Shown: positions 15,576-24,923, counted from the stretch's first letter. The stretch: 64,000 nt of DNA from Clostridia bacterium (GCA_017464565.1 JAFTZH010000054.1:1-64000), one strand, 5' to 3'. Notes: generated from the sequence alone by a model not told the origin. Numbers and translations: made by a program.

Positions 15576-17246
15576 ATGAAAAAGTTTGCAAAGCTTTCAC
15601 TTGTCGTCGTTCTCGTTCTGGCAACTCTGCTCAGTACGATAATTATGGCAGGCGCGGCTAATTACAACGAGGGCGACGTTATCATCAACGAGACGACGAT
15701 TGCCCAGGCGGCAGGACAGGACGGAAACACCAACGCTATCTTCGGCGACAACACGTATATGAAGTGGGACGGAGAGAAGCTCGTGTATCTCAATGCGGAC
15801 GCTAACGCCAACCTTGCGCTCACTTCCTTCCCAACGGCAACCGAGCTTGCGAGCGGCTATACGGTCAGCGTTGACGTCGCTATGGCAGAGGCTCCCACCT
15901 CCGATTCTTATAAGATGATAAACGTCGGAGTCGGCTCCGAATCCTCTTGGGGAAAGGGCGCTTTCATTCAGTGGAAGGTGCAGGGAACCACTCCTACCAA
16001 CGCGGCAGGCTCCGGCGCGGTTACTTATCTGCAGAACGTTGGTTCTGACAACTCCAAGGGAACGGGTAACAACGTAAACGTTGCTTACGGCGACGGATCT
16101 TACACCTGGGGCGCTTACGTAAACCTCAAACTAAAGGTCGGCGCTGAAAAAACTCAATTTTTCGTTGACAACGCTATGTTCAAGGAAATAAACACCTCCG
16201 ACCTCAAGAACGGTACCACCGGTGTTTTCCTTGGCGGACGCAAGGGCTGTACTATACACTTTGACAATTTCCAGGTAATCGCGGGAACTCCCGCCGACGC
16301 TAACGAGAGCAGCGCTACCACCACGCAGAGAGCAGTGGACGACGCCGTATATTATCCCGGCGGAACCATTATTCTCTCCGAGGATATGATAAAGGACAAG
16401 ATAACCGACGTCGTTAAGGCGACCAACTCTCCCGACCCCACCAAGTATACCTACGGCTACAATACCGAGACGGGAAGAATTTCGATAGCGGCTGCGGCTA
16501 ATAACAACCTTGTCAGCGTTATAACCGAATATCCCAAGGGACTTGACAACTACACTCTCACCGCCGACGTTTACCTTACCGTAAACGACTACGGCAACAA
16601 CGCTATATTCGGAATGGGTATCAACGCAAGCGAAAAGCAGATGTGGGCTGCAGGCGTTTATCTCGAGAACCATATATACACCGACGGAAACAAGCCGAAG
16701 GTTTATATGCAGAACAAAACTACCGACGGAACTACGGTTACAAGCTCTAATCTGACGCTTGAGAACGACAATCTGCTGGGCGTTACCAAGACGACCTTTA
16801 AGATAGTAGTGGCTCCCGACGTCGTTACCTTCTACGTTGACGATATGTTCGTGGGACTCGTCGTTAAATCGGATCTCGGAGAGAAGAGCGGTCTTCCTTT
16901 CATCACACTCCGCGGAGGCTGTAGCATTGAGATAGACAATCTTCTCGTTTATTCCGGCTCCGAAGCTGACAGACAGCCTGATTTCTCGAAGGTTATAGGC
17001 GAGGTCAATCCTATTGACGCTCCCGATATAGCGACCACGGCTGCTACCACTACCGAGGCGCCTTCCACCACCACCGCTGCGACCACGACGGCTGCTACCA
17101 CCGCCGCTGTTACGACGACTGCGGCTGAGACCACGGCTGAGGAAGAGAAGAGCGGATGCGGAAGCTCGGTTGGATTTGGAATCGTTGCTATGGCAGGAGC
17201 GGTTTGCGCGGCGGCTGTTTCGACGCGTAAGCGCAGAAGAAAATAA
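15576..17246 (+). CDS. Secreted, C-terminally anchored protein with two LamG-like modules
   Basis: 556 residues, ATG 15576 after AAAGGAG. A type I signal peptide (to about AGA|AN) precedes a module at ~30-240 (NETTIAQAAGQDGNTNAIFG ... GGRKGCTIHFDNFQV) and a more diverged one at ~265-470 (RGGCSIEIDNLLVYSGS), both related to those of the protein at 13437. A Thr/Ala-rich linker (~490-520) follows. The tail has KSGCGSS (Cys ~528), one hydrophobic helix and RKRRRK: a three-part C-terminal sorting signal without LPxTG. The Cys-containing motif resembles MYXO-CTERM or SYNERG-CTERM signals in layout. The product should sit at the cell surface with its linker spanning the wall. Confidence 0.83.
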   Translation: MKKFAKLSLVVVLVLATLLSTIIMAGAANYNEGDVIINETTIAQAAGQDGNTNAIFGDNTYMKWDGEKLVYLNADANANLALTSFPTATELASGYTVSVDVAMAEAPTSDSYKMINVGVGSESSWGKGAFIQWKVQGTTPTNAAGSGAVTYLQNVGSDNSKGTGNNVNVAYGDGSYTWGAYVNLKLKVGAEKTQFFVDNAMFKEINTSDLKNGTTGVFLGGRKGCTIHFDNFQVIAGTPADANESSATTTQRAVDDAVYYPGGTIILSEDMIKDKITDVVKATNSPDPTKYTYGYNTETGRISIAAAANNNLVSVITEYPKGLDNYTLTADVYLTVNDYGNNAIFGMGINASEKQMWAAGVYLENHIYTDGNKPKVYMQNKTTDGTTVTSSNLTLENDNLLGVTKTTFKIVVAPDVVTFYVDDMFVGLVVKSDLGEKSGLPFITLRGGCSIEIDNLLVYSGSEADRQPDFSKVIGEVNPIDAPDIATTAATTTEAPSTTTAATTTAATTAAVTTTAAETTAEEEKSGCGSSVGFGIVAMAGAVCAAAVSTRKRRRK

Positions 17247-17275
17247 TTACGGCTGATAATTTTAGGGTAAAAGCT

Positions 17276-18784
17276 ATGAAAAATTTGAAAAGAATATTAC
17301 TTATAGTACTTGCCTGCGTTATGACGCTGTCCTGCTTCGTCGGCTGTAAGAAGGACGAAGAGGAAGGCGGAGGAACTACGGGAGCTACGGCGGCGACCGT
17401 GGCTGAACCGGGACCTTACGACAGCGAGCTTCCCGCGGACCTCAATTACGGAGATGAGGTAATAACGATTATAAGCAGAGACGTGATAGGACAGAGCGAC
17501 GAGTTCTACTCCACGGGAGAGGACGGCGCGAATATAGTTTCAAACGCGGTATATACCAGAAACCAGGCGGTAGCAGGACGTCTTGGCGTCAAGCTCGACG
17601 TAATACCCGTTGTTGACGACACGACCAACGCTCACGCTACCGTTATAGCTAAGGTGTCAAGCGATATTACCTCCGGAAGCGGAGAGTACGATATAATAAC
17701 GGCGCCCGCGTACACGGCGCTTGCCAAGGTTACCGAGGGACTTTTCTACAACCTCAGGGACGTTGAGAATCTCAATCTTGACAAGTATTATTGGGCGCAG
17801 GGATTTAACGAATTCGGAACCGTAGGCTCGGCGCAGTATCTCGCTACCGGTATGGTTTCGCTCTCGCTTTACCGTTTTATGTACGTAACGGTATATAACA
17901 ACGCGATATTTGAAGAGCGCGACCTTGAGAGCATATACGACAAGGTAAAGAACAACACGTGGACAATGGAAGAGCAGTACCAGATGACCTCCAAGCTTTA
18001 TATCGACGACGGAGACGAGTCGGGAGTTTACGACGAGAAAGATACTTACGGCTTCGTGTCGGGCGCGAGAACGAGCGTGGACGCTTATTTGGCTTCCGCT
18101 AACGTCGAGATAATCGGCAAGGACAGCGAGGGCTATTACACATACGTCGGCACGCAGGAGAAGCTGTCGGGTCTTGCGGATAAGATAATCAAGCTCTTCT
18201 ACACTAATGAGGGCGCGTATATAATTCCCACGGGCAGAGATAATACCGACAACGCCGATATCGCGGATATGTTTGCGGGCAAAAAGGTGGCTATGGCAAG
18301 TATGAAGGTTCAGGCGCTTGAGGAAAAGCTCCGCAAGCTTGAATTTGAGTACAGTATCGCTCCTCTTCCCAAGTACGACGCGAATCAGGAGAATTACGGA
18401 ACTTTGGTTCAGGACCAGGTAACGATTATGGCTCTTCCTATGACCGTAACCGAGGACAACCGCGCTATGCTTGGCGCGGTTATGGAGTGCTTTGCGGCTG
18501 AAAGCTACAAGAACACTTACAGCGCGTACTTTGAGACCGCTCTCTCGTATCAGTATCTTCAGAACCAAGAGTCTCTTGAGATGCTCAAGATAATTTACGA
18601 GAGCATTGATTTCGCACCGCTTCTTTCAGCTTACGCGACCGACGTGGGATGGAATACGATGCTGAGGAACGTTGCGGGGCAGAAATACAATTCTATTTCC
18701 TTCCAATTCGCCTCTACCGCTAAAAACGTTCAGACAAAGGTTGACGAGGTAAATCAGAAGTACCGAGACCTTTTGGCAGGCTGA
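17276..18784 (+). CDS. Extracellular solute-binding lipoprotein (sugar ABC transporter type)
   Basis: 502 residues with a type II signal peptide and lipobox FVGC (Cys ~24), then an acidic Gly/Thr-rich linker and a two-lobe solute-binding fold. Conserved features include GDEVITIISRD at the start of the mature domain, AVAGRLGVKLDVIP, NNTWTMEEQYQM, and VQDQVTIMALPMTV. It is of the kind that delivers oligosaccharides to ABC importers. No permease or ATPase gene lies nearby, so it depends on distant transporter subunits or serves only as a surface binding protein. It starts 30 bases after the anchored protein stop and 14 bases before the nucleoside hydrolase gene, fitting one operon. Confidence 0.85.
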   Translation: MKNLKRILLIVLACVMTLSCFVGCKKDEEEGGGTTGATAATVAEPGPYDSELPADLNYGDEVITIISRDVIGQSDEFYSTGEDGANIVSNAVYTRNQAVAGRLGVKLDVIPVVDDTTNAHATVIAKVSSDITSGSGEYDIITAPAYTALAKVTEGLFYNLRDVENLNLDKYYWAQGFNEFGTVGSAQYLATGMVSLSLYRFMYVTVYNNAIFEERDLESIYDKVKNNTWTMEEQYQMTSKLYIDDGDESGVYDEKDTYGFVSGARTSVDAYLASANVEIIGKDSEGYYTYVGTQEKLSGLADKIIKLFYTNEGAYIIPTGRDNTDNADIADMFAGKKVAMASMKVQALEEKLRKLEFEYSIAPLPKYDANQENYGTLVQDQVTIMALPMTVTEDNRAMLGAVMECFAAESYKNTYSAYFETALSYQYLQNQESLEMLKIIYESIDFAPLLSAYATDVGWNTMLRNVAGQKYNSISFQFASTAKNVQTKVDEVNQKYRDLLAG

Positions 18785-18797
18785 CGAAGGGTTTAAA

Positions 18798-19670
18798 ATG
18801 AAAAAGATAATATTCGATACCGATATCGGAAGCGATATCGACGACGCTCTGGCACTTGCGTATCTGCTCAACGAGCCCGAATGCGACCTGCTCGGTATAA
18901 CGACTGTCAGCGGGTGCCCTGTTGAGAGAGCGAAGCTTGTCAGCGCAATATGCCGCTCGGTTGGCAGATACGATATTCCGATATATCCCGGAATGGAAGG
19001 TCCTTTTATAGGCAAGCAGTGGCAGCCCAAGGTTCCGCAGGCTGAAAAGCTGTGTAATTGGGAGCACGAGAAAGAGTATCCTATGTATGAGGCCGTTGAA
19101 TTTATGCGAAGGACTATCAGAGAAAATCCCGGGGAGATAACTCTGCTTGCGGTAGGTCCTATGACCAACGTTGCAACGCTTTTCGCGATAGATCCCGAGA
19201 TACCCTTGCTTCTCGAAGGACTCGTACTTATGTGCGGTATGTTCGACGAGACGGTTACTAAGCCCGAATGGAACGCCAAATGCGACTGGGTAGCGACTGC
19301 GGGAATATATTCAAAGAATATAAAGCTTCACCGCTCTTACGGGCTTAACGTAACCCTTCAGCTCACTTTCAGCGCCGATGAGGTAAAGGAAAAATTTACG
19401 GGCAGCGTAATGCGTTCCGTGAGGGATTTTTCGGATACCTGGTTTCAGAAGGCGACGAAGATGATATTCCACGATCCGCTGGCGGCTATGGCGGTCTTTC
19501 ATCCCGAGGTGTGTACCTATAAGAGAGGAAACGTCAAGGTTGACGTAAGCAACCCCGATACTCTCGGAAGGACTCTCTTTGAGGAAAGAAACGACGGTAT
19601 GCACGAAATAGCGGTAACGGTAGATAAGGATAAATTTTTTGAATTGTATCTGAATACCGTAAATAAATAA
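18798..19670 (+). CDS. Nucleoside hydrolase (inosine-uridine preferring family)
   Basis: 290 residues. The Ca2+-binding cluster FDTDIGSDIDDALAL near the N-terminus (residues 5-19) and the C-terminal HDPLAAMAVF are diagnostic of the IunH fold, which hydrolyses the N-glycosidic bond of nucleosides to base and ribose. The usual length is 300-320, so this is slightly short but complete. The product is cytoplasmic. Its place among glycan-type genes suggests it may act on a nucleoside-like or other N-ribosyl compound imported by the same system. A hairpin terminator follows the stop at once. Confidence 0.93.
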   Translation: MKKIIFDTDIGSDIDDALALAYLLNEPECDLLGITTVSGCPVERAKLVSAICRSVGRYDIPIYPGMEGPFIGKQWQPKVPQAEKLCNWEHEKEYPMYEAVEFMRRTIRENPGEITLLAVGPMTNVATLFAIDPEIPLLLEGLVLMCGMFDETVTKPEWNAKCDWVATAGIYSKNIKLHRSYGLNVTLQLTFSADEVKEKFTGSVMRSVRDFSDTWFQKATKMIFHDPLAAMAVFHPEVCTYKRGNVKVDVSNPDTLGRTLFEERNDGMHEIAVTVDKDKFFELYLNTVNK

Positions 19671-19672
19671 CT

Positions 19673-19716
19673 AATCGGCGGAGGCTGACGGTGTTTTCCG
19701 TCGGCTGTCCGCCGAT
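19673..19716 (+). terminator. Terminator-like hairpin after the nucleoside hydrolase
   Basis: AATCGGCGGA-GGCTGACGG, loop TGTTTT, CCGTCGGCT-GT-CCGCCGATT, then TATTTAT. The long stem with a small bulge lies between the hydrolase stop and the ribosome site of the next gene. Confidence 0.7.
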
Positions 19717-19741
19717 TTATTTATCACAAGGAGATTTTGAA

Positions 19742-20848
19742 ATGTTTAATAACGACAACAGCTTGGAAAATCAGAAAAATCTTGAAAACGTAAAGAAAAC
19801 TATGATATATACGGCTAACGAGGAGGGCGGGAGCTACTGCCACCACGCGAGCCTCGCGTATTATAAGGGTAAATTTTACGCTATGTGGTCGAACGGCAAG
19901 GTTAACGAGGACGATAACGGTCAGAGAGTTATGATGGCGGTCTCCGAGGACGGAGAAAATTACTCCGAGCCGAAGCCGATTTTCGATTCGATGGAAGGGA
20001 ACGCCGTGCTCACATCGGCGGGCTGGTACGTCAGAGATGACGGACTGCTCAACGCTTACGCGGGACTTTATTACTATCCCGACGCTATACGTCCCGAGGG
20101 AGATAAAAACCATATAGGAACGACACTGCTTGCGAGGACTACCGACGACGGAGAAAATTGGTCGGATATAATAGACCTTAAGGTGCCGATAATTCCCAAT
20201 CAGGGACCGCACAAGCTGAATGACGGCAGACTTATGATTGCGGGAAATATAACGTTCCCGTGGACAGACTCGCCCGACGGAATCACGGGCTGGAAGGTAG
20301 CGGGAGTACCGCCCTGTCCCGTTGAAAATCTTCAGGACGACTCGGAGGGCTTTCACGTCCATACCGAGCTTCGCGGCGACGAGATGCATCTTTGCGAGGG
20401 AAGCTTCTTCCAAAAGCCCGACGGCATTATATATATGCTCCTCCGCGACGCGAGCAGAAATCCCGCAGAGCTTCGTCTTATGAAGCTTACGAAGAGCTTT
20501 GATAACGGCGAGACCTACACTCTGCCCGAAAAAACCGAGATTACCGATAACAATTCCAAGTTCTACTGTATGATTCTCAGCGACGGAAGATACGCTATAA
20601 TTTCAAATCCCGATCAGAAGGGACGAAGATGCCCGCTGTCTATACTTTTGTCCGAGGACGGAGAAAATTTCCCGAAGAGATATAATATAGCTGCCGAGGA
20701 GCTTCCTCGCCGCTTTGAGGGAATGTATAAGGGTGGTGTTTACGGCTATCCGCACGCCGTTGAGGTGAACGGAAGGCTGTACGTTATCTGTTCGATAAAC
20801 AAAGAGGATGTGGTTCAGTTCAGCTTCAATATATCCGAGCTTGCTTGA
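19742..20848 (+). CDS. Third sialidase/GH43-like beta-propeller protein
   Basis: 368 residues from ATG 19742 (AAGGAG upstream). No signal peptide. It shares the landmarks of the 12206 protein: CHHASLAYYKGKFYAMWS, NEDDNGQRVMMAVSEDG, an Asp-box-like SFDNGETYTL and GMYKGGVYGYPHAVE near the end, but is clearly more diverged. Extra repeats of the form SEDGENxxxP suggest several propeller blades. It is probably an intracellular glycoside-processing enzyme or binding protein. It is the last gene before a new promoter at 20906. Confidence 0.8.
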   Translation: MFNNDNSLENQKNLENVKKTMIYTANEEGGSYCHHASLAYYKGKFYAMWSNGKVNEDDNGQRVMMAVSEDGENYSEPKPIFDSMEGNAVLTSAGWYVRDDGLLNAYAGLYYYPDAIRPEGDKNHIGTTLLARTTDDGENWSDIIDLKVPIIPNQGPHKLNDGRLMIAGNITFPWTDSPDGITGWKVAGVPPCPVENLQDDSEGFHVHTELRGDEMHLCEGSFFQKPDGIIYMLLRDASRNPAELRLMKLTKSFDNGETYTLPEKTEITDNNSKFYCMILSDGRYAIISNPDQKGRRCPLSILLSEDGENFPKRYNIAAEELPRRFEGMYKGGVYGYPHAVEVNGRLYVICSINKEDVVQFSFNISELA

Positions 20849-20905
20849 TATTGAAAAAAGGTCTTAATTATAACAGCATTTGTATAGTTATGACGAAATA
20901 TTGAC

Positions 20906-20934
20906 TTGATTTTACCTTTTATCTGTGATAAAAT
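20906..20934 (+). promoter_or_regulatory. Promoter of the SGNH-hydrolase gene
   Basis: TTGATT (20906-20911), 17-base spacer, TAAAAT (20929-20934), 34 bases before ATG 20969. Confidence 0.65.
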
Positions 20935-20968
20935 GTAAATATCAGTTAAAATATGGAGGTATATAATT

Positions 20969-22525
20969 ATGAAAGGCTTTTCTAAAAAACTGATTTGCTT
21001 GATAATGGGAGCGTTGCTTATGCTTTTGCCAATCGGCTGTGCCAAGGATAACGATGATAACGCCGAGACTACGGTTGCTTCTACCGAAGCTACTACGACG
21101 GCTGCCACCGCGCCTGTGCCCGTTACCGTCAGCGAGAAATATATGCCCGACGGACTTATAGATAAAATATCCGCGAGTATGTCAATCACCTCGGTTATGG
21201 CACAGGGATCTGCTCCTTATGCCAGTCAGAACGTAGGCGCTATTGGAGGCGGAAGGCTTACTTCTATTACGATTCCGATATTTAAAACCCTTGTGGCTGA
21301 CTCAAACGGAGACTTTTCTCTCACTCTTTCGGTTTTCGGTACGTCGGGAAACGGAATGAAATCGGAGGCTAAACGTCAATATATCGTAAAAATAAATCAG
21401 AACGAACATTCTTTGGCTCTCGGAACGGTCAGAAAACTCGTAACGATAGACGTATCCGGGTACGATATAGTGCTTGGCGACGACGAGACGCTCGCTTTTT
21501 ATTCGAAGGGAGATACTGTAATACCCGCGTATTTAACCGGAAGCGGTTTAAGCTCGGAAATAGCGAGCGAATTTCCGAATATAAGCGGAATATTTCATAG
21601 CGTAGGAACCGAAAATCTTACGACCATCGACGGCGCTCTCATCTTTGATTTTACCTTTGAAAGAACCTACGAAAGTCAGGCGGCTTACGACGCAAAGCTT
21701 GCTGCCGACAACGAATACGCCTCTATCGTAGAGAGCCTCAAGGCAAAATACGCGGGCAAAAAGGTGTCTATTCTCGGAGACTCCATATCGACCTATCAGG
21801 GAGTTTCAAACAATACGAGCTATAATTCTACAATAGGAAGCAACGCGATATATTACAGAAGCGACCGTCTGCCCTCGCCCGATAATACCTATTGGGGAAG
21901 ACTTATAAAGGATACGGGAATGACGCTTTGCGTGAATAATTCGTACAGCGGTTCAAAGGTATACGAGACAGACGTTGCCAGCAGCGCGGTTCACCGCGCA
22001 AATCAGCTTCATAATAACTCGGGAGAGAAGCCCGACGTCGTGCTCGTTTATCTCGGAACCAACGACCTCAACGGAAGCGCATCTCTCGGAAGCTTGACTT
22101 CGTCTCTTACCTCGGGAGAGGGACAGCACGATAAAGTTGATGCGTGGTGGCAGGGCGTTATGACCGCTACCTCAAACGGAACCAATATCACTGTCGGAAC
22201 TACTTACAAGACCTTTGACGAGGGTTACGCTCTTATTCTTTATCAAATAAAGCAGGCGTATCCCGACGCGGAGATAATCTGTATGACGCCTTTCCCGAAT
22301 AACAGAACCAATTTCAGCGCGGTAAGGCTTAAGTCGCTGAATAACTGCGTTGAGGCTCTCTCCGAATATTTCGGAGCGACTTACCTTAATCTGAGCGACG
22401 CTACGGGTATTAATTACAACAATTGCAAATACTTTATGAGAGACGTTCCTAACGCTTTTCATCCTACCGCCTACGGACATTTCCGTATGACGTTAGCGAT
22501 AGCGAAGCTCTTGGATGAGAAATAA
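20969..22525 (+). CDS. SGNH/GDSL-family hydrolase lipoprotein
   Basis: 518 residues. A type II signal peptide with lipobox PIGC (Cys ~24) and a Thr/Ala-rich linker lead to a ~200-residue beta-rich domain of unknown type. An SGNH hydrolase follows: block I LGDSIST (catalytic Ser, about residue 270), block III LGTNDLN, and block V near the C-terminus PNAFHPTAYGH with the His of the triad. Such enzymes are esterases, often deacetylating polysaccharides; surface location fits action on an acetylated glycan together with the propeller proteins upstream. AGGAGGT-like GGAGGT precedes ATG 20969, and composite repeat copy B follows. Confidence 0.9.
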   Translation: MKGFSKKLICLIMGALLMLLPIGCAKDNDDNAETTVASTEATTTAATAPVPVTVSEKYMPDGLIDKISASMSITSVMAQGSAPYASQNVGAIGGGRLTSITIPIFKTLVADSNGDFSLTLSVFGTSGNGMKSEAKRQYIVKINQNEHSLALGTVRKLVTIDVSGYDIVLGDDETLAFYSKGDTVIPAYLTGSGLSSEIASEFPNISGIFHSVGTENLTTIDGALIFDFTFERTYESQAAYDAKLAADNEYASIVESLKAKYAGKKVSILGDSISTYQGVSNNTSYNSTIGSNAIYYRSDRLPSPDNTYWGRLIKDTGMTLCVNNSYSGSKVYETDVASSAVHRANQLHNNSGEKPDVVLVYLGTNDLNGSASLGSLTSSLTSGEGQHDKVDAWWQGVMTATSNGTNITVGTTYKTFDEGYALILYQIKQAYPDAEIICMTPFPNNRTNFSAVRLKSLNNCVEALSEYFGATYLNLSDATGINYNNCKYFMRDVPNAFHPTAYGHFRMTLAIAKLLDEK

Positions 22526-22552
22526 TGAAATAATATAAAGGGGAAATATAAA

Positions 22553-22767
22553 GGGGAGAAACTTTTGCAAAAGTTTCTCCCCTTTACCCTCTTCAAAAAT
22601 CTTTAAACATTGGGTATGGTTGAGTTTTTGCCTTGCTTACTGCCGAGTATGGTAAAATCCGCATTAAGCGCTCTGTAGGGAACAAGATAAAACAAAAAAT
22701 AAACCTAACTTTTAAATTTTTTGAGGAGGGGGCGGGGGAGGCGCTGTTTTCAAAAAGCGCATCCCCC
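22553..22767. repeat. Composite palindromic repeat, copy B
   Basis: 215 bases. The left palindrome (22553-22582) is identical to the right palindrome of copy A. The right one (22734-22767) is GGGGGAGGCGCT...AAGCGCATCCCCC. The core begins CTCTTCAAAAATCTTTAAAC and ends AACTTTTAAATTTTTTGAGG, again roughly inverted, with GTAGGGAACAAGATAAAAC in between, matching copies A and D. The bases 22768-22843 beyond it hold only a likely promoter (TTGAAT 22793, GATAAT 22817). Confidence 0.85.
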
Positions 22768-22843
22768 GCAAAAGATCCTCAATAATAACTTTTTGAATAT
22801 AATTGTCATTTAAAATGATAATACTATTCAAGAGGTGATATTT

Positions 22844-24139
22844 ATGGAAGGTTCTATATGGCGAAGTACGGTGAAGAAGCCTGAGTTTGATGCTTTGGAG
22901 GGCGATATAAAGACCGACGTACTGATAATCGGCGGAGGAATAGCGGGGATATTATGTGCCGATACGTTAAAACGCGCGGGAGTGGATTATATTCTCGCGG
23001 AGGCGGAGGGGATATGCGGCGGTGTGAGTGAGAACACGACCGCTAAAATTACGCTTCAGCACGGACTTATTTACGGCGAGCTTATACGAAAGTTTGGACT
23101 TGAGAGGGCGAGGCTTTATCTTGAAGCACAGCTTTGCGCTTTGAGGAGATACCGGGAGCTTTGCGCGGATATAGAATGTGATTTTGAGGACAAGCCCTCT
23201 TACGTTTATTCGACGGACGACAGGAATAAGCTTGAGCGAGAGGCGTCGGCACTCGATAAGCTTGGATTTTCCGCAAGCTTTACCGATAATATTCCTCTGC
23301 CGATTAGGACGGTGGGGGGAGTAAAAACGGACGGTCAGGCGCAGTTTAATCCCTTGAAATTCGCATACTCCTTAGCGAAAGATTTGAAGATATTCGAAAA
23401 CACGAGAATACTGAGGCTTGAGCCGAACGGAGCCGTGAGCGATAGGGGAAGAATTACGGCGAAAAAGATTATCGTGGCAACTCATTTTCCGTTTATCAAT
23501 AAACACGGCTTTTATTTTTTAAAGCTCTATCAGCACCGCTCGTACGTTATCGCTCTGAAAAACGCCGAGGACGTCGGCGGAATGTACGTTGATGAAAAGG
23601 ACACGGGAATGTCCTTCAGAAACTATAAGGATATGCTTCTGCTTGGCGGAGGTGGTCATCGTACGGGAAAGAAGGGTGGCGGGTGGCAAGAGCTTTCGCG
23701 TTTTGCGAGTGATGCCTATCCCGATTCCAAAGAGGTGCGCAGGTGGGCAACGCAGGACTGTATGAGCCTTGACGGTGCGGCGTATATAGGTCAATACTCA
23801 AAGGGAACGACCGGTGTGTATACGGCGTCAGGATTTAACAAATGGGGAATGACGTCCGCTATGGTGTCGGCGTCGGTGCTTTGCGATTTGGTTCTGGAAA
23901 GAAAAAATCCATACGTCTCCTTGTTCTCACCGTCGCGCTCTATGCTTCGCAAACAGCTTTTTATAAACACGGGCGAGGCTCTTCTTGGTCTGATAACTCC
24001 AATGACGCCGAGGTGTACGCATATGGGGTGCGTACTGAAATATAACAAATACGAGCATTCTTGGGACTGCGCCTGCCACGGCTCGCGTTTTTCAAAGGAC
24101 GGACGGGTGCTTAACAATCCCGCGAAAAGAAACAAATAG
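22844..24139 (+). CDS. FAD-dependent oxidoreductase with C-terminal Rieske [2Fe-2S] domain (YhfW-like)
   Basis: 431 residues from ATG 22844, preceded by AGAGGTGAT. The N-terminal Rossmann motif IIGGGIAGILCADTL binds FAD in a glycine-oxidase/DAO-type fold. Later GMSFRNYKDMLLLGGGGHRTG and GVYTASGFNKWGMTSAM are typical of this family. The C-terminal Rieske ligands are CTHMGC and CACHGS; only 20 residues follow the second pair, so the Rieske domain is compact but has all four ligands. It probably oxidises an amine or amino acid and passes electrons to the Rieske centre; the substrate is unknown. Monocistronic between repeat B and a bidirectional terminator. Confidence 0.92.
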   Translation: MEGSIWRSTVKKPEFDALEGDIKTDVLIIGGGIAGILCADTLKRAGVDYILAEAEGICGGVSENTTAKITLQHGLIYGELIRKFGLERARLYLEAQLCALRRYRELCADIECDFEDKPSYVYSTDDRNKLEREASALDKLGFSASFTDNIPLPIRTVGGVKTDGQAQFNPLKFAYSLAKDLKIFENTRILRLEPNGAVSDRGRITAKKIIVATHFPFINKHGFYFLKLYQHRSYVIALKNAEDVGGMYVDEKDTGMSFRNYKDMLLLGGGGHRTGKKGGGWQELSRFASDAYPDSKEVRRWATQDCMSLDGAAYIGQYSKGTTGVYTASGFNKWGMTSAMVSASVLCDLVLERKNPYVSLFSPSRSMLRKQLFINTGEALLGLITPMTPRCTHMGCVLKYNKYEHSWDCACHGSRFSKDGRVLNNPAKRNK

Positions 24140-24145
24140 ACGCAA

Positions 24146-24180
24146 AAATACAGCCTCGGATAAGATTCGAGGCTGTATTT
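24146..24180. terminator. Bidirectional terminator between convergent genes
   Basis: AAATACAGCCTCG and its complement around GATAAGATT make a 13-bp stem with A- and T-flanks. It serves the oxidoreductase on the plus strand and the ThuA-like gene on the minus strand. Confidence 0.85.
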
Positions 24181-24185
24181 GTCTT

Positions 24186-24923
24186 TTAAAGTATATCAAC
24201 GTAAGGCTCGCCGCAGTCTATATTTCGTACCTTGGGGCAGGTGGTCTGCTGACGGTACGAGGGGGCAACGTAGTGAACGGCGTTGCGGATTATTGTCTGA
24301 ATTTCGGGAACCTTGAACGTCGGGAAGGTTTCGTGTCCGGGCTGGAGATAGAACAGCTTTCCGTTTCCTCTCTCGTAGAGGCAGCCCGAACGGAACGCCT
24401 CTCCGCCGCTGAAGCTTCCGATAAGCAGGAGCTTGTCGGGAGTGGGGATAACGAAAGGCTCGCCGTAAGTTTCTTCGTGCTCAAGGACAAAATAACGGTC
24501 TATTCCTCTAGTTATGGGGTGAGAAGGCTCGGTTACCCATAGAACCTCTCTATCGCCCGATTCGCGCCAGCAGAGATTGCAGGAAGTTCCTAAAAGATAT
24601 CTGAAAGGCTTTGAATGGTGGGCGGAATGAAGGAATATCGCGCCCATTCCCTCGAGAACCGCGTCTCTTACCATAAACGCCGCCTCGTCGGGAACGAGGT
24701 CGTGTCTCATATGTCCCCACCATATCAGAACGTCGGTGTTTGAAAGTATTTCCTTTGATATACCGCAGTTCTCATCGTCAAGAGTGGCGGTTCTTATTTC
24801 AAGCTCCTCGTCGCTCCTCAAAAAATCCGCTATGGTTTTGTGTATGCCGTCGGGATAAATTTTCATTGCATCTTGGTCAAATTTTTCGTGATAAAATTCA
24901 TTCCATATAAGTACGCGTATCAT
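24186..24923 (-). CDS. ThuA-like protein (trehalose utilization family, glutamine-amidotransferase-like fold)
   Basis: 245 residues. Features of the ThuA family include the N-terminal VLIWNEFYHEK, LSNTDVLIWWGHMRH in the middle, the nucleophile-elbow-like GMGAIFLHSAHHSKPF, and HPITRGIDRYF with EHEETYGEP. ThuA proteins have a flavodoxin/GATase-like fold and are linked to disaccharide (trehalose, 3-keto-sugar) use. The length matches. AAAGGAG precedes the ATG at 24923, and its own promoter lies just upstream. It is monocistronic. Confidence 0.9.
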   Translation of the reverse strand: MIRVLIWNEFYHEKFDQDAMKIYPDGIHKTIADFLRSDEELEIRTATLDDENCGISKEILSNTDVLIWWGHMRHDLVPDEAAFMVRDAVLEGMGAIFLHSAHHSKPFRYLLGTSCNLCWRESGDREVLWVTEPSHPITRGIDRYFVLEHEETYGEPFVIPTPDKLLLIGSFSGGEAFRSGCLYERGNGKLFYLQPGHETFPTFKVPEIQTIIRNAVHYVAPSYRQQTTCPKVRNIDCGEPYVDIL

